Under the pieces are notes generated by a model that ran no database searches, was not told where the DNA came from, and saw only the letters and a list, made by a program, of their open reading frames with translations. Position numbers and translations under genes: made by a program. Shown here piece by piece: positions 8,043 through 16,934 of a DNA stretch of 54,696 bases; position 1 is the first letter of the stretch, and every line of letters begins with the position of its first letter. Source of the stretch: a bacterium (GTDB lineage Bacteria > SZUA-79 > Acidulodesulfobacterales > Acidulodesulfobacteraceae); NCBI GenBank assembly GCA_021809845.1, contig JAJZJW010000005.1:84019-138714 (forward strand), in the 5' to 3' direction.

Positions 8043-9749
8043 TTATAAAGTTAAAGTTTCCGTTGTTTCTATTACTCCCCCGCCTATAACTTTCATCCCG
8101 CTGTATAAAACTGCTGATTGCCCGGGGGTTATAAATTTTACAGGTTCTTTAAACGTGACCTTTACCCTGTATTTGTTATTTTTATCGCTCCCCTTTTTTG
8201 CCGTATTTTCTTTTGAACACATCGGGACTTTATAATTTGTATGGTTTCCAGCATTTTTATAATCAGCATTTTTGTAATTTCCATCGTTATTTTTATCATC
8301 TTTCATGGCGGCGGCTATTTTGAATATTCCATAATTTATAATTTCCGCAGAGCATTCGTAATTTAAAGAGGAATATCTTATTTTTGCCGTCAACTTTAAT
8401 TCAGAAAGCGTATTTTTATACCTATCATCTATAAAATTAAAATCATTTATATAAAGTTCTAAGCCGAGGCATTCATTTATAGCTCCCACAAATATATCTT
8501 TTGTCGCGGGGTCAATTTTAGTTACATATAATGGGCGAACAGAAGATATTCCCAGCCTCTTTCTCTGCCCCACGGTATATTGAAATATACCGTTATGTTT
8601 CCCGATAATTTCGCCGGACATATTTTTAATATAGCCGCTATAGCCGCAGTCGGTTTCATAACTGCTATCATCTCTATTATTAATATTATTTGTATCAATA
8701 TTAGTTTTATCAATACAATTATTAGTAATAGTTTTGTTAATATCAGCTGTTGCATCATTGTTAATATTAGTTTTATCAATACAATTATTAGTAATAGTTT
8801 TGTTAATATCAGCTGTTGCATCATTGTTAATACCAGCTTTATCAATACAATGATTAGTAATAGTTTTGTTAATATCAGCTGTTGCATCATTGTTAATACC
8901 AGCTTTATCAATACAATGATTAGTAATAGTTTTGTTAATATCAGCTGTTGCATCATTGTTAATACCAGCTTTATCAATACAATGATTAATATTAACTTTG
9001 TTGATGTCAGCTTTATTATTATTAATAATATCAGCTTTATCAATATTCTTAATATCAATATTATTGTTGCTACTGTATTTCAATTGATTTAATATAAATT
9101 TATGATAATTTCCATCCGGTATAAAACAAATTTCAACGCTGTCCTTCTTTTTTGAAATTTCATTGAATCCATTTTTCAGCGCTATTTTTCTAATCTCGGA
9201 TTTTTGTAAATTGCCCACAGGGAAAATTAATCTGCTTAATAATTTTTGATTTAAATTATATAAAACGTACGACTGGTCTTTTGCGGGGTCTTTTGCTTTT
9301 ATGAGATTAAATCCGCCATTTAATTTTTTGGTTATCCTTGCATAATGCCCAGTCGCCAAATAATCAGCATCAAGTTGGACAGCTCTTTTCAGTAAAATAT
9401 CAAATTTTAAAATCTTATTGCATAATATGCATGGGTTTGGTGTTTTTCCCTCAAGATATTCTTTAGTGAATTTGTCGATAACATTTTCTTTAAATTCATC
9501 TTCAAGATTTATAACAAAATGCGGTATATCTAATTTTACACAAACCCTTTTTGCATCGATTAAGTCTGACACGGAACAGCAGCTTTTCTCAGCTGACTCT
9601 TTGTTATTTAGGTCTCCGATAAGGCGCATTGAAAGCCCTATTACATTAAAACCTTTATTTTTCAATATAATAGCGCTTACGGAACTATCCACGCCTCCGG
9701 ACATGGCAACAGCTACAGTTTTTTTGACATTTTTCTTATAAATCGTCAT
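8043..9749 (-). CDS. mnmA: tRNA-specific 2-thiouridylase MnmA with two low-complexity inserts
   Basis: MnmA adenylates and thiolates U34 of tRNAs for Lys, Glu and Gln. The PP-loop SGGVDSS lies near the N-terminus. The catalytic Cys pair is present in NPCILCNK and VEICFIPDG, as are TGHYAR, the FQYTVGQRKRLG core and C-terminal TPGQSAVLY. The family is about 360 residues; this protein is about 568. The excess is an Asn-rich insert (about residues 223-370) between the second catalytic Cys and the GEIIGKHNG motif, built from a 22-residue repeat, plus a second Asn/Lys-rich insert near 480-528. I chose the ATG at 9749 because TGATG couples it to the upstream stop; a GTG at 9761 in the same frame is the alternative. 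The cysteine desulfurase encoded nearby could supply the sulfur. Confidence 0.94.
   Translation of the reverse strand: MTIYKKNVKKTVAVAMSGGVDSSVSAIILKNKGFNVIGLSMRLIGDLNNKESAEKSCCSVSDLIDAKRVCVKLDIPHFVINLEDEFKENVIDKFTKEYLEGKTPNPCILCNKILKFDILLKRAVQLDADYLATGHYARITKKLNGGFNLIKAKDPAKDQSYVLYNLNQKLLSRLIFPVGNLQKSEIRKIALKNGFNEISKKKDSVEICFIPDGNYHKFILNQLKYSSNNNIDIKNIDKADIINNNKADINKVNINHCIDKAGINNDATADINKTITNHCIDKAGINNDATADINKTITNHCIDKAGINNDATADINKTITNNCIDKTNINNDATADINKTITNNCIDKTNIDTNNINNRDDSSYETDCGYSGYIKNMSGEIIGKHNGIFQYTVGQRKRLGISSVRPLYVTKIDPATKDIFVGAINECLGLELYINDFNFIDDRYKNTLSELKLTAKIRYSSLNYECSAEIINYGIFKIAAAMKDDKNNDGNYKNADYKNAGNHTNYKVPMCSKENTAKKGSDKNNKYRVKVTFKEPVKFITPGQSAVLYSGMKVIGGGVIETTETLTL
8680..9000 (-). 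repeat. 66-bp in-frame tandem repeat within mnmA
   Basis: About 4.5 copies of a 66-base unit lie here, recognisable by TTAATATCAGCTGTTGCATC at 8737, 8803, 8869 and 8935. Each unit encodes 22 residues with the core NNDATADINK. Copies differ at a few bases (CCAGCT versus TTAGTT), so this is a real array with some age. The period is divisible by three and the reading frame is intact. Confidence 0.9.
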
Positions 9750-10078
9750 CAACTCAGACACTGTTCAATAATCTCGTCAAATTTAATAATATCAGGCTGA
9801 ATTTCTTCATATGATATTGCCCCAGCCTCATTCATGGCAATTACTAAATCTTCTCCTGAAACATAAATTGTATTAGAAGGTTCTATGAGTTTTCCATTGA
9901 CTATAACGCATGGAGCATCGGGGTCATCGGTGTTTTTATAGATTTCCGGTATAATGTTTATTGTAACATTTTTATAATAATTCATAATAAGCCATACTAT
10001 AGAAGTGTACATCTTACATCTTCCGTGCGGCGGATTTTTAGTAATGATTTTAACGATGACTTTCTCCATTTTTCTCAT
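9749..10078 (-). CDS. Small protein of unknown function, possibly thioredoxin-like, coupled to mnmA
   Basis: The 109-residue protein begins with a beta-strand-like stretch (VIVKIITKNPPHGRCKMYTS) and has a later VIVNGKLIEP segment after PDAPC. That order (strand, Cys after a loop, helix, Pro-bearing strand) resembles a thioredoxin or glutaredoxin fold, but only single cysteines are present (GRC, APC, EQC), not CxxC. Its TGA stop overlaps the mnmA start (TGATG). Sulfur relay to MnmA is attractive from this coupling and the Cys residues, but it is inference. I do not recognise the family. Confidence 0.65.
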   Translation of the reverse strand: MRKMEKVIVKIITKNPPHGRCKMYTSIVWLIMNYYKNVTINIIPEIYKNTDDPDAPCVIVNGKLIEPSNTIYVSGEDLVIAMNEAGAISYEEIQPDIIKFDEIIEQCLS

Positions 10079-10132
10079 TCCTCTTAAATATTTTTAGTGT
10101 TATGTTTCTGTTATATTTTCGCTTAATATTTT

Positions 10133-10228
10133 ATTATCATATTTCAATTAAGATTATGTTTTTGCTTAGCTTATTTATTATCATATTTCAATTAAGATTA
10201 TGTTTTTGCTTAGCTTATTTATTATCAT
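10133..10228. repeat. 44-bp tandem repeat in the gap before cysE
   Basis: ATTATCAT begins units at 10133, 10177 and 10221, giving two full 44-base copies and the start of a third. The whole divergent gap (10079-10423) between the minus-strand small gene and cysE is otherwise AT-rich. It must contain promoters in both directions, but I cannot pick a convincing one. Confidence 0.85.
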
Positions 10229-10423
10229 ATTTAAAAATGATATAAAATTTGTTATATTAATATAACTGTGCAATAATGTAATAATATATGTAGCATATCG
10301 GTAACATATATTATATCAGGTTGATTTTCCATTATATAACATAATTCTAATAATTCAAAAAAAAATTATTAGAATTATTAATATAGCTAATATAGCTAAT
10401 ATCATTAAGAAATATATAACTTA

Positions 10424-11080
10424 ATGTTTAAAATCATAAAAGAAGATATTAATTCAGTATTTGAAAGAGATCCGGCGGCAAGGAGCACATTAGAAGTTTT
10501 GCTTTGTTATCCTGGGCTTCATGCTATATATTTTCATAAAATATCACATTTTTTGTGGATTCATAATATTAAATTGCCTGCAAGATTAGTATCTCAGTTT
10601 GCAAGATTTATTACCGGCATTGAGATTCATCCCGGAGCCAAAATAGGCAGGAGATTTTTTATAGACCACGGCATGGGGGTTGTCATAGGAGAAACAGCCG
10701 AAATAGGCAACGATGTTACAATATATCACGGTGTTACACTTGGAGGAATAAGCTGGAAAAAAGAAAAAAGGCATCCGACCATTGAAGATAATGTTATGAT
10801 AGGAGCAGGAGCGAAAATATTAGGTCCTTTTACGGTAGGACACGATAGTAAAATAGGTTCCAATTCCGTTGTCGTTAGCGGTGTTCCGCCTCACTCCACA
10901 GTGGCAGGAGTTCCTGCTAAATCTATCAAAAGAGATGAATCCGAAGTTCACGACCATGTTGACCTTGAACATCACAAACTTTTTGACCCCAATTATTATG
11001 AGATTGAAACATTAAAACAAAGAATTAGCGAATTGGAAAATAAAATAAAAAATATGGACATAAATTCAAATGCAAAATAA
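10424..11080 (+). CDS. cysE: Serine O-acetyltransferase CysE
   Basis: CysE acetylates L-serine with acetyl-CoA to O-acetylserine, the carbon acceptor for cysteine synthesis. The helical N-terminal part includes [17 protein letters not shown]. It is followed by a left-handed beta-helix with hexapeptide turns and the catalytic block [23 protein letters not shown] and GAGAKILG. The 218-residue length fits the short bacterial form. The last codons and the stop fall inside the first unit of a 58-bp repeat, so the C-terminus has been shaped by the array. An Rrf2 regulator and a cysteine desulfurase follow on the same strand, forming a cysteine/Fe-S supply cluster. Confidence 0.95.
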   Translation: MFKIIKEDINSVFERDPAARSTLEVLLCYPGLHAIYFHKISHFLWIHNIKLPARLVSQFARFITGIEIHPGAKIGRRFFIDHGMGVVIGETAEIGNDVTIYHGVTLGGISWKKEKRHPTIEDNVMIGAGAKILGPFTVGHDSKIGSNSVVVSGVPPHSTVAGVPAKSIKRDESEVHDHVDLEHHKLFDPNYYEIETLKQRISELENKIKNMDINSNAK

Positions 11081-11238
11081 TTCATATAATTCATATAATT
11101 TAAATAATTAAAATATTAAATATTCAAATGCAAAATAATTCATATAATTCATATAATTTAAATAATTAGAATATTAAATATTCAAATGCAAAATAATTCA
11201 TATAATTCATATAATTTAAATATTTAAAATATTAAATA
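11065..11238. repeat. 58-bp tandem repeat spanning the cysE stop codon
   Basis: Three units begin with TTCAAATGCAAAATAATTC at 11065, 11123 and 11181. They are nearly identical, with a few substitutions. The first copy contains the final codons and TAA of cysE, so the array grew from the end of the gene outwards. It fills nearly the whole 198-base gap before the Rrf2 gene. Confidence 0.92.
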
Positions 11239-11278
11239 CTCAAGCACTGAGTTGCTAAACAATTCAAAATAACTAATT

Positions 11279-11755
11279 ATGAGATTATCTTCCAGGGGTC
11301 AATATGCTGTAAGAGCTATTATAGACCTTGCATATAATTCAAAGAATAATACTGTGCCGATAAGCTTAAAAGATATTGCTAAACGTGAGTCTATATCTTT
11401 AACATATTTAGAACAGATTTTTTTTACATTAAAGAAGGCAGGAATAGTTAAAAGCCTGAGGGGTCCCGGCGGCGGCTACCTACTCAATCAGGAACCGTCT
11501 AAAATATTTATAGGCAACCTTATTGCTTCGGTTGAACCTATTGACATAATAAGCTGCGTTAGCAAAAAACATAATAGAAAAGAATGCGAAAGGCAATCTA
11601 TATGCCTGGCTTTTGATATGTGGAATTCTATATCTTCTAAAATTATAGAGTTTCTTAATTCAATTTCTATTGCAGATGTTATATCAGAATATAATATTAA
11701 GAATAATTATAATACCCAAAATAATGATGTATTGGAAAATTTAGAAAAAAAATAA
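11279..11755 (+). CDS. Rrf2-family transcriptional regulator (IscR/CymR-like)
   Basis: An N-terminal winged helix-turn-helix (about 1-65, including ISLTYLEQIFFTLKKAGIV and RGPGGGY) is typical of Rrf2 proteins. Three cysteines at 93, 103 and 109 match the place where IscR binds its [2Fe-2S] cluster, although the first spacing is longer than in IscR. It is 158 residues long. It sits 5 bases upstream of a cysteine desulfurase and downstream of cysE, so it probably senses Fe-S or cysteine status and controls this cluster. Whether it is IscR-like (cluster-binding) or CymR-like (cysteine-synthesis control) cannot be told from the sequence. Confidence 0.9.
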   Translation: MRLSSRGQYAVRAIIDLAYNSKNNTVPISLKDIAKRESISLTYLEQIFFTLKKAGIVKSLRGPGGGYLLNQEPSKIFIGNLIASVEPIDIISCVSKKHNRKECERQSICLAFDMWNSISSKIIEFLNSISIADVISEYNIKNNYNTQNNDVLENLEKK

Positions 11756-11760
11756 GAATA

Positions 11761-12927
11761 ATGCCAAGGATTTATTTAGACTATAATGCCACAACCCCTT
11801 TAGACCCGGATGTCATGGAAGACGTGTGTAATGTTTTAAAGAATATTTCCGGAAACCCTTCCAGCCTTTACGAAGAAGGAAGGACGGCAAGAATTTTAAT
11901 AGAAGATTCGAGGCAATTTATTAAATTATTTTTAGATGCAAATTCCGAAGACGAATTGATTTTTACATCTTCGGGTACGGAATCTATAAATCTTGCTATT
12001 ATAGGATATATTAACCGCCTTAGGGCTATTAATAAAGATAGAAAACTGCATATTATCACGACGGCTGTAGAGCATCATGCAGTTTTAAATACTTTTAAAT
12101 TTTTAGAAACTCAGGATATAGAAACCACATATATAGGCATAAATAATTTCGGCGAACTTCTAATGGACGATTTATTATCGTCAATCAAAGAAAATACCGT
12201 TCTAATTTCAATTATGGGTGCGAACAATGAAACCGGTACAATATTTCCATTAAAAAATATTATAAACGAAATAAAAAAAATAAATGAAAATATTGCAGTA
12301 CATAGCGATATAGTGCAGGTTATCGGAAAACATTATTTTTCCCTCAAAGATACACCTTTAGATATGTGCAGTTTTTCAGGTCATAAATTTTATGCTATGA
12401 AAGGCAACGGCGCATTATATATTAAAAAGGGTATTAAAATTGACCCTATAATACACGGAGGACATCAAGAACGCGGCTACCGGGGCGGTACGGAGAATAC
12501 CTCAGGAATAGTTTCTATTGCAAAAGCTTTAGAAATAGTTAAAAATAATGCGGAAGAAAATCTTAAAAAAATAAATTTTTTAGGTTCTCTATTTTTAGAT
12601 AAATTATTTTCTGCCATAGATAATGTCAGATTAAACGGTCATCCTGTAAATAGGCTTAAAAATACTATAAACATATCTATCGACGGAATAAAAGCAGAAA
12701 CATTGTTATTTAATCTCGACCTATACGGCATTAGCGCTTCGGCAGGTTCTGCGTGTAATGCCGGCGCATTGGTTAAATCCCACGTTCTTGAAGCCCACGG
12801 ATATGAAGATGCAAGAGTTCAATCAGCAATAAGATTCAGCATAGGCAGATGGACGACTGAAGACGATATAGAATATGCGGTAAACGCTATAAAAAAATCC
12901 GTGCTTAAATTAAGGTCTCTGCAATGA
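11761..12927 (+). CDS. iscS: Cysteine desulfurase (NifS/IscS family)
   Basis: This is a PLP enzyme that removes sulfur from cysteine as a protein-bound persulfide for Fe-S clusters and tRNA thiolation. The start DYNATTPLDPDV, the HHAVL segment and the PLP-binding Lys in SFSGHKFYAMKG (about 208) are visible. The persulfide Cys is near 331 in SASAGSACNAGA. At 388 residues it is of normal length. It begins 5 bases after the Rrf2 gene, so the two are co-transcribed. No iscU or iscA follows, so the scaffold must be encoded elsewhere. Likely clients here are MnmA and the many Fe-S proteins, including MtaB and RimO. Confidence 0.93.
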   Translation: MPRIYLDYNATTPLDPDVMEDVCNVLKNISGNPSSLYEEGRTARILIEDSRQFIKLFLDANSEDELIFTSSGTESINLAIIGYINRLRAINKDRKLHIITTAVEHHAVLNTFKFLETQDIETTYIGINNFGELLMDDLLSSIKENTVLISIMGANNETGTIFPLKNIINEIKKINENIAVHSDIVQVIGKHYFSLKDTPLDMCSFSGHKFYAMKGNGALYIKKGIKIDPIIHGGHQERGYRGGTENTSGIVSIAKALEIVKNNAEENLKKINFLGSLFLDKLFSAIDNVRLNGHPVNRLKNTINISIDGIKAETLLFNLDLYGISASAGSACNAGALVKSHVLEAHGYEDARVQSAIRFSIGRWTTEDDIEYAVNAIKKSVLKLRSLQ

Positions 12928-12990
12928 ATAAAAACGGGCACATAATTGGATATAAATAATTAGTTTAGTATAATTAAGGACAAACACTAA

Positions 12991-13317
12991 TTATTTTTTT
13001 ATATTATTAATTTGGTAAAATTTATTAAAATTTATAAATTATATTATATTATATTATATTATATAATTTTATGCTGCATCATAACAGGCAATAAATAGAT
13101 TATTTTTTTATATTATTAATTTGGTAAAATTTATTAAAATTTATAAATTATATTATATTATATTATATTATATAATTTTATGCTGCATCATAACAGGCAA
13201 TAAATAGATTATTTTTTTATATTATTAATTTGGTAAAATTTATTAAAATTTATAAATTATATTATATTATATTATATTATATAATTTTATGCTGCATCAT
13301 AACAGGCAATAAATAGA
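12991..13317. repeat. 109-bp tandem repeat, three near-identical copies, upstream of mtaB
   Basis: Units start with TTATTTTTTTATATTATTAA at 12991, 13100 and 13209. Each contains an inner 5-bp ATATT run and ends in TGCATCATAACAGGCAATAA. The third copy stops 5 bases before the mtaB ATG, so the array supplies its entire 5' untranslated region. The near identity of the copies implies recent duplication. Confidence 0.93.
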
Positions 13318-13322
13318 TTGCA

Positions 13323-14879
13323 ATGGATGATTTTTTGAATTATTTAGACGGTGAAATATCAAAACTTCAATTAGACGGCGGCGAAGCAAACTGCGCCGTT
13401 ATATCCTCAGGCTGCAAATTAAATCAATTCGAGGCGGGTCAATTTGAATCGTTATTCAAAAATCGCGGATTTAATATTGTAGACGCCTCTAATATACACA
13501 AAATTGACGAACATAAGCTGCATATAGACCTATTTCTTATCAATACGTGTTCTGTTACGGAAAAAGCGGATAATGAAACAAAAAGAATACTTAGCAGAAT
13601 AAAAAATAAATATCCGCTAAGCGCCATTATCCTTACAGGATGTTTTGCCCAATTAAATAAAGAAACTTATACTAGAAAAGAATATAGAAATTTAGGCATA
13701 AAATTAATAGATAACGTCAGTAAACTAAATATTCTGACAAATTATAACAATTACAAGTACAATAATAATATTGCAGTACCAAAGAAAACGCTTATTTCTG
13801 CACAAAAAAGAATACGAGCCAATTTAAAAATACAGGAAGGATGCGATATAAAATGTTCATTCTGCATAATACCTAAGGCAAGACCTATACACTGGTCATT
13901 AAATTTCAAAGAAGTTATGTCTTCAATAAAAGAATATTACAAAGCCGGATTTAAAGAAATTATTATATCAGGAATGAATATTGGTTCTTACCGTTCTTTT
14001 TATGAAGAATCAGGAGCAAACAACGGCAATAATAATAGCTGCGGCGGCTGTTACAATAATGATGGCAATAATAAAAAAATAGAAAAAAATTTTAATTCTC
14101 TTTTAATTGCCATAGAAGAGCTGAATATTCCGGTGAAAATAAGAATCAGTTCGATTGACCCGATTCACATCAATGACGATTTAATAAATATCCTGGCAAA
14201 TAGCAAAAAAATACAAAATCATTTCCATATTCCGTTGCAGAGCGGTTCTAATAGGATTCTGAAGGCAATGAAAAGGAATTATACTTTTGAAGAATATCTG
14301 ACTATTGTAAACAAAATAAATTCAAAAATTAAAGATGTTGCTATAGGTACTGATATCATTTCAGGTTTTCCGGGAGAGACTGAAGAATATTTTACGGAAA
14401 CGCTAAATAATTTAAATAAATTGGATATATATTATATGCATATATTTTCTTATTCAGACAGGAAAGGAACGGAAGCATTTCTTATGAATAATGAACTTAA
14501 AATAAATCAAAAAATAATAAAACAAAGGACAGCAATATTAAGAAATATTTCATCAAATAAAAAAGATATTTTTCATAAAAAATTTTACGGCAAAACGCTT
14601 AATTTTTTAAGTCTTTCAAAGAGCCAGGCAATAAGCTCAAATTATATAAAAGTAAATATAATATACAGCTGCGGCGCAAACGAAAAAATAATAGCCGAAC
14701 AAGATTATCATGAAACATCTGCCGGAAAAAGATATAGAAAATATGGGATGCAGCATACTCTAGAAATTCCTCCAAACACCTTTTTTGAAGGTATGCTTAT
14801 AGAAGAAAAAGACGGCTTGCACGGACATAACGTTGACAGATGCGACGTTCTGTTTCTTAGAAAAACTGCCGATTTTTAA
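13323..14879 (+). CDS. mtaB: tRNA methylthiotransferase MtaB-like (threonylcarbamoyladenosine 37)
   Basis: This is a radical-SAM methylthiotransferase of the MiaB family. The N-terminal UPF0004 domain has SGCKLNQFE, NTCSVTEKAD and LTGCFAQ. The radical-SAM triad is Cys174, 178 and 181 in CDIKCSFC, followed by IIPKAR. The CKLNQ and SVTEKAD wording and the HIFSYSDRKGT segment favour MtaB (which makes ms2t6A) over MiaB. At 518 residues it is about 80 longer than usual. Part of the excess is an Asn/Gly-rich insert near 229-257. The C-terminal TRAM-like region is present. Its stop lies only 4 bases from the stop of the convergent permease gene. Confidence 0.9.
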   Translation: MDDFLNYLDGEISKLQLDGGEANCAVISSGCKLNQFEAGQFESLFKNRGFNIVDASNIHKIDEHKLHIDLFLINTCSVTEKADNETKRILSRIKNKYPLSAIILTGCFAQLNKETYTRKEYRNLGIKLIDNVSKLNILTNYNNYKYNNNIAVPKKTLISAQKRIRANLKIQEGCDIKCSFCIIPKARPIHWSLNFKEVMSSIKEYYKAGFKEIIISGMNIGSYRSFYEESGANNGNNNSCGGCYNNDGNNKKIEKNFNSLLIAIEELNIPVKIRISSIDPIHINDDLINILANSKKIQNHFHIPLQSGSNRILKAMKRNYTFEEYLTIVNKINSKIKDVAIGTDIISGFPGETEEYFTETLNNLNKLDIYYMHIFSYSDRKGTEAFLMNNELKINQKIIKQRTAILRNISSNKKDIFHKKFYGKTLNFLSLSKSQAISSNYIKVNIIYSCGANEKIIAEQDYHETSAGKRYRKYGMQHTLEIPPNTFFEGMLIEEKDGLHGHNVDRCDVLFLRKTADF

Positions 14880-14883
14880 AAAT

Positions 14884-16104
14884 TTATTCATATCTTAAGG
14901 CTTCGACCGGATTCAAATTTGATGCCTTGTAAGCGGGATAAAAACCAAAAAATACACCTACTGCTACTGAAAATACAATTGATATAAGAATAGGTTCAAT
15001 AGTTAATATTGTATGAAGAGGCGAGATAACCGAAATTAAATCCGATATTCCTATGCCGAGCCCTATTCCCAATACTCCCCCAAATAAACTTAATACCGAC
15101 GATTCAATTAAAAACTGTTTTAGAATATCATTTTTTTTTGCGCCGACTGCCATTCTTATACCAATTTCTTTTGTTCTTTCGGTAACGGATACAAGCATAA
15201 TATTCATAATTCCTATACCCCCTACAAGCAGAGAAACGGCGGCGACGGCTGCTAAAAGTATTGTAAATATCTGAGCGCTTGAGCTTGCAGTTTGTGCAAT
15301 TTGAGTTAAATTTCTTATATAGAAATCGTTTGGTTTATGAGGTGGAATATGATGTTTTTGTCTTAAAAGTGCGGTGATTTGATTTTGAGCTATCTCTGTG
15401 TCTTTTTTAGATTTTGCCGATACCATAATGATATTTACCCAAGATATGCCAGCTATTTTTTCCATCATTGTGGTTATAGGTACGGTAACTAAATCATCCT
15501 GGTCTTGACCAAATGCGTTAAATCCGATAGACTTTAATTCTCCTATAATTTTAAACGGTACATTGTGTATTAAAACGATATGACCAACGGGATTCATAAG
15601 ACCGAAAAGCTGGGTCGCAACTGTTGTTCCTATTACAGCGACATTTGCGGCGGTATCAACTTGCTGCTTATCAAAAAATTCGCCTTTAGTTACAGGCCAT
15701 TTTCTTATTACAGGAAATGTTGAACTTGTTCCAAGAACGGAAGCACCCCAGTTGTTGCCCCGCCATATGACCTGTTCATTCATTCTTATGTTTGCTGCAT
15801 CCGTTTTTACGGCAGGCAGTTTTCTTATTGCCTCGGCATCTTGCAAAGTCAAGGTGGGTAGTTCTCCGAAACCTGTCTGTACCCCGCCGAGATTGGATGA
15901 CCCGGGAAGAATTATTAAAAGATTTGAGCCCATAGCGTTAATAGCATCCTGAACCGAAGCCGATGCGCCTTGACCTATGCTGACGGTTGCAATTACAGAT
16001 GCAACGCCTATAATTATTCCGAGTGTTGTGAGAAAAGACCTTGCTTTATTTCTGGCAAAAGTTTTAAACGCCGACTGTACATCAAGTAAAATAGGAAATT
16101 TCAT
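14884..16104 (-). CDS. MacB-type ABC transporter permease (FtsX family)
   Basis: This 406-residue protein is the membrane half of a MacB exporter. A transmembrane helix near 25-45 (FLTTLGIIIGVASVIATVSIG) is followed by a large periplasmic domain (about 50-270). Three C-terminal helices follow, including the FtsX motif NIMLVSVTERTKEIGIRMAV. In Escherichia coli MacB the ATPase is fused to this part; here it is a separate gene 19 bases upstream. It is the last gene of a tolC-macA-ATPase-permease operon on the minus strand. Confidence 0.93.
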   Translation of the reverse strand: MKFPILLDVQSAFKTFARNKARSFLTTLGIIIGVASVIATVSIGQGASASVQDAINAMGSNLLIILPGSSNLGGVQTGFGELPTLTLQDAEAIRKLPAVKTDAANIRMNEQVIWRGNNWGASVLGTSSTFPVIRKWPVTKGEFFDKQQVDTAANVAVIGTTVATQLFGLMNPVGHIVLIHNVPFKIIGELKSIGFNAFGQDQDDLVTVPITTMMEKIAGISWVNIIMVSAKSKKDTEIAQNQITALLRQKHHIPPHKPNDFYIRNLTQIAQTASSSAQIFTILLAAVAAVSLLVGGIGIMNIMLVSVTERTKEIGIRMAVGAKKNDILKQFLIESSVLSLFGGVLGIGLGIGISDLISVISPLHTILTIEPILISIVFSVAVGVFFGFYPAYKASNLNPVEALRYE

Positions 16105-16123
16105 GATTTATATAATTTATAAT

Positions 16124-16819
16124 TTAATTGTCAACGATATGACCATCTTTGACGGTTATATGTTTTTTTGCAAAAGCGGCTACATCAGGTTCATGCGTAA
16201 CAAGTATAATTGTAGCATTTCTCTCAGCGTTTATTTTTTTAAAGAAAGACATGAGTTCGTTGCTTCTAACGGAATCTAAATTGCCTGTCGGTTCATCCGC
16301 CATAATTATCGAAGCATTGTGAACTATTGCTCTTGCAATAGCCACCCTTTGTTGTTCCCCGCCGGATATTTGATTAGGAAAGTTATTTTCTTTATTTTCA
16401 GGAATATCAACTAAACGCAGAGCTTTCTTTGCTTCTATATTAGCTTCTTTATGGGTCAGCCCGGCATAGAACAAGGGGAGCTCAACGTTTTCAATTACCG
16501 AAAGTCTTTGAATAAGATTAAAACCCTGAAATACAAAGCCTATTTTTTTGTTTCTTATTTCAGCCAGCCGGTCTTTGCTCAGCGTGGACACATCTTCGTC
16601 TTCAAGAAAATATTTTCCGAAAGTAGGCTTGTCTAAACAGCCAAGAATATTCATTAATGTTGATTTTCCGGAACCTGAAGCACCCATAATTGAAAAAAAC
16701 TCTCCTTTACGTATGGTTAAATTTATATCTTTTAAAGCCTCGTAATTAATAGCGCCGGTTTTATAAATCATTCCTATATGTTCAAGTCTTATCACCGTTT
16801 CGTTTATATTCTCATTCAT
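16124..16819 (-). CDS. ABC transporter ATP-binding protein (MacB/LolD type)
   Basis: A 231-residue ATPase with all motifs: Walker A GASGSGKST (46-54), Q-loop FQGFNLI, signature ISGGEQQRVAIARA, Walker B IIMADEPTGNLD and switch His in VTHEPD. The short length and the signature sequence place it in the MacB/LolD group, which uses ATP to drive mechanotransmission rather than to move substrate through the membrane. It pairs with the permease directly downstream. Confidence 0.94.
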   Translation of the reverse strand: MNENINETVIRLEHIGMIYKTGAINYEALKDINLTIRKGEFFSIMGASGSGKSTLMNILGCLDKPTFGKYFLEDEDVSTLSKDRLAEIRNKKIGFVFQGFNLIQRLSVIENVELPLFYAGLTHKEANIEAKKALRLVDIPENKENNFPNQISGGEQQRVAIARAIVHNASIIMADEPTGNLDSVRSNELMSFFKKINAERNATIILVTHEPDVAAFAKKHITVKDGHIVDN

Positions 16820-16934
16820 ATTTTGTTAAGTTTTATTTGAGCGTATTTTATAAATCATATTAATTTAATAAAATTTAATTAAAATATTTATTTATTTATC
16901 CAACAACATTTAATTAATATATTTATTCAATTAA

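Noticed and set aside
7939-8235. Hydrophobic plus-strand open frame overlapping the 3' end of mnmA
   Set aside because: Most of it is antisense to the conserved mnmA C-terminus and the rest is AT-rich spacer; it has no ribosome-binding site.
8522-9092. Repetitive open frames on both strands over the mnmA repeat
   Set aside because: They arise because a 66-bp repeat is open in several frames. Only the mnmA frame joins to conserved motifs at both ends.
12991-13317. CRISPR-like or mobile repeat
   Set aside because: Three contiguous 109-bp copies without spacers or terminal inverted repeats; a local tandem duplication is simpler.
14884-16819. Frameshifted MacB split in two
   Set aside because: The ATPase and permease each have proper starts and ends with a 19-base gap, as in normal two-gene MacB/LolD systems.
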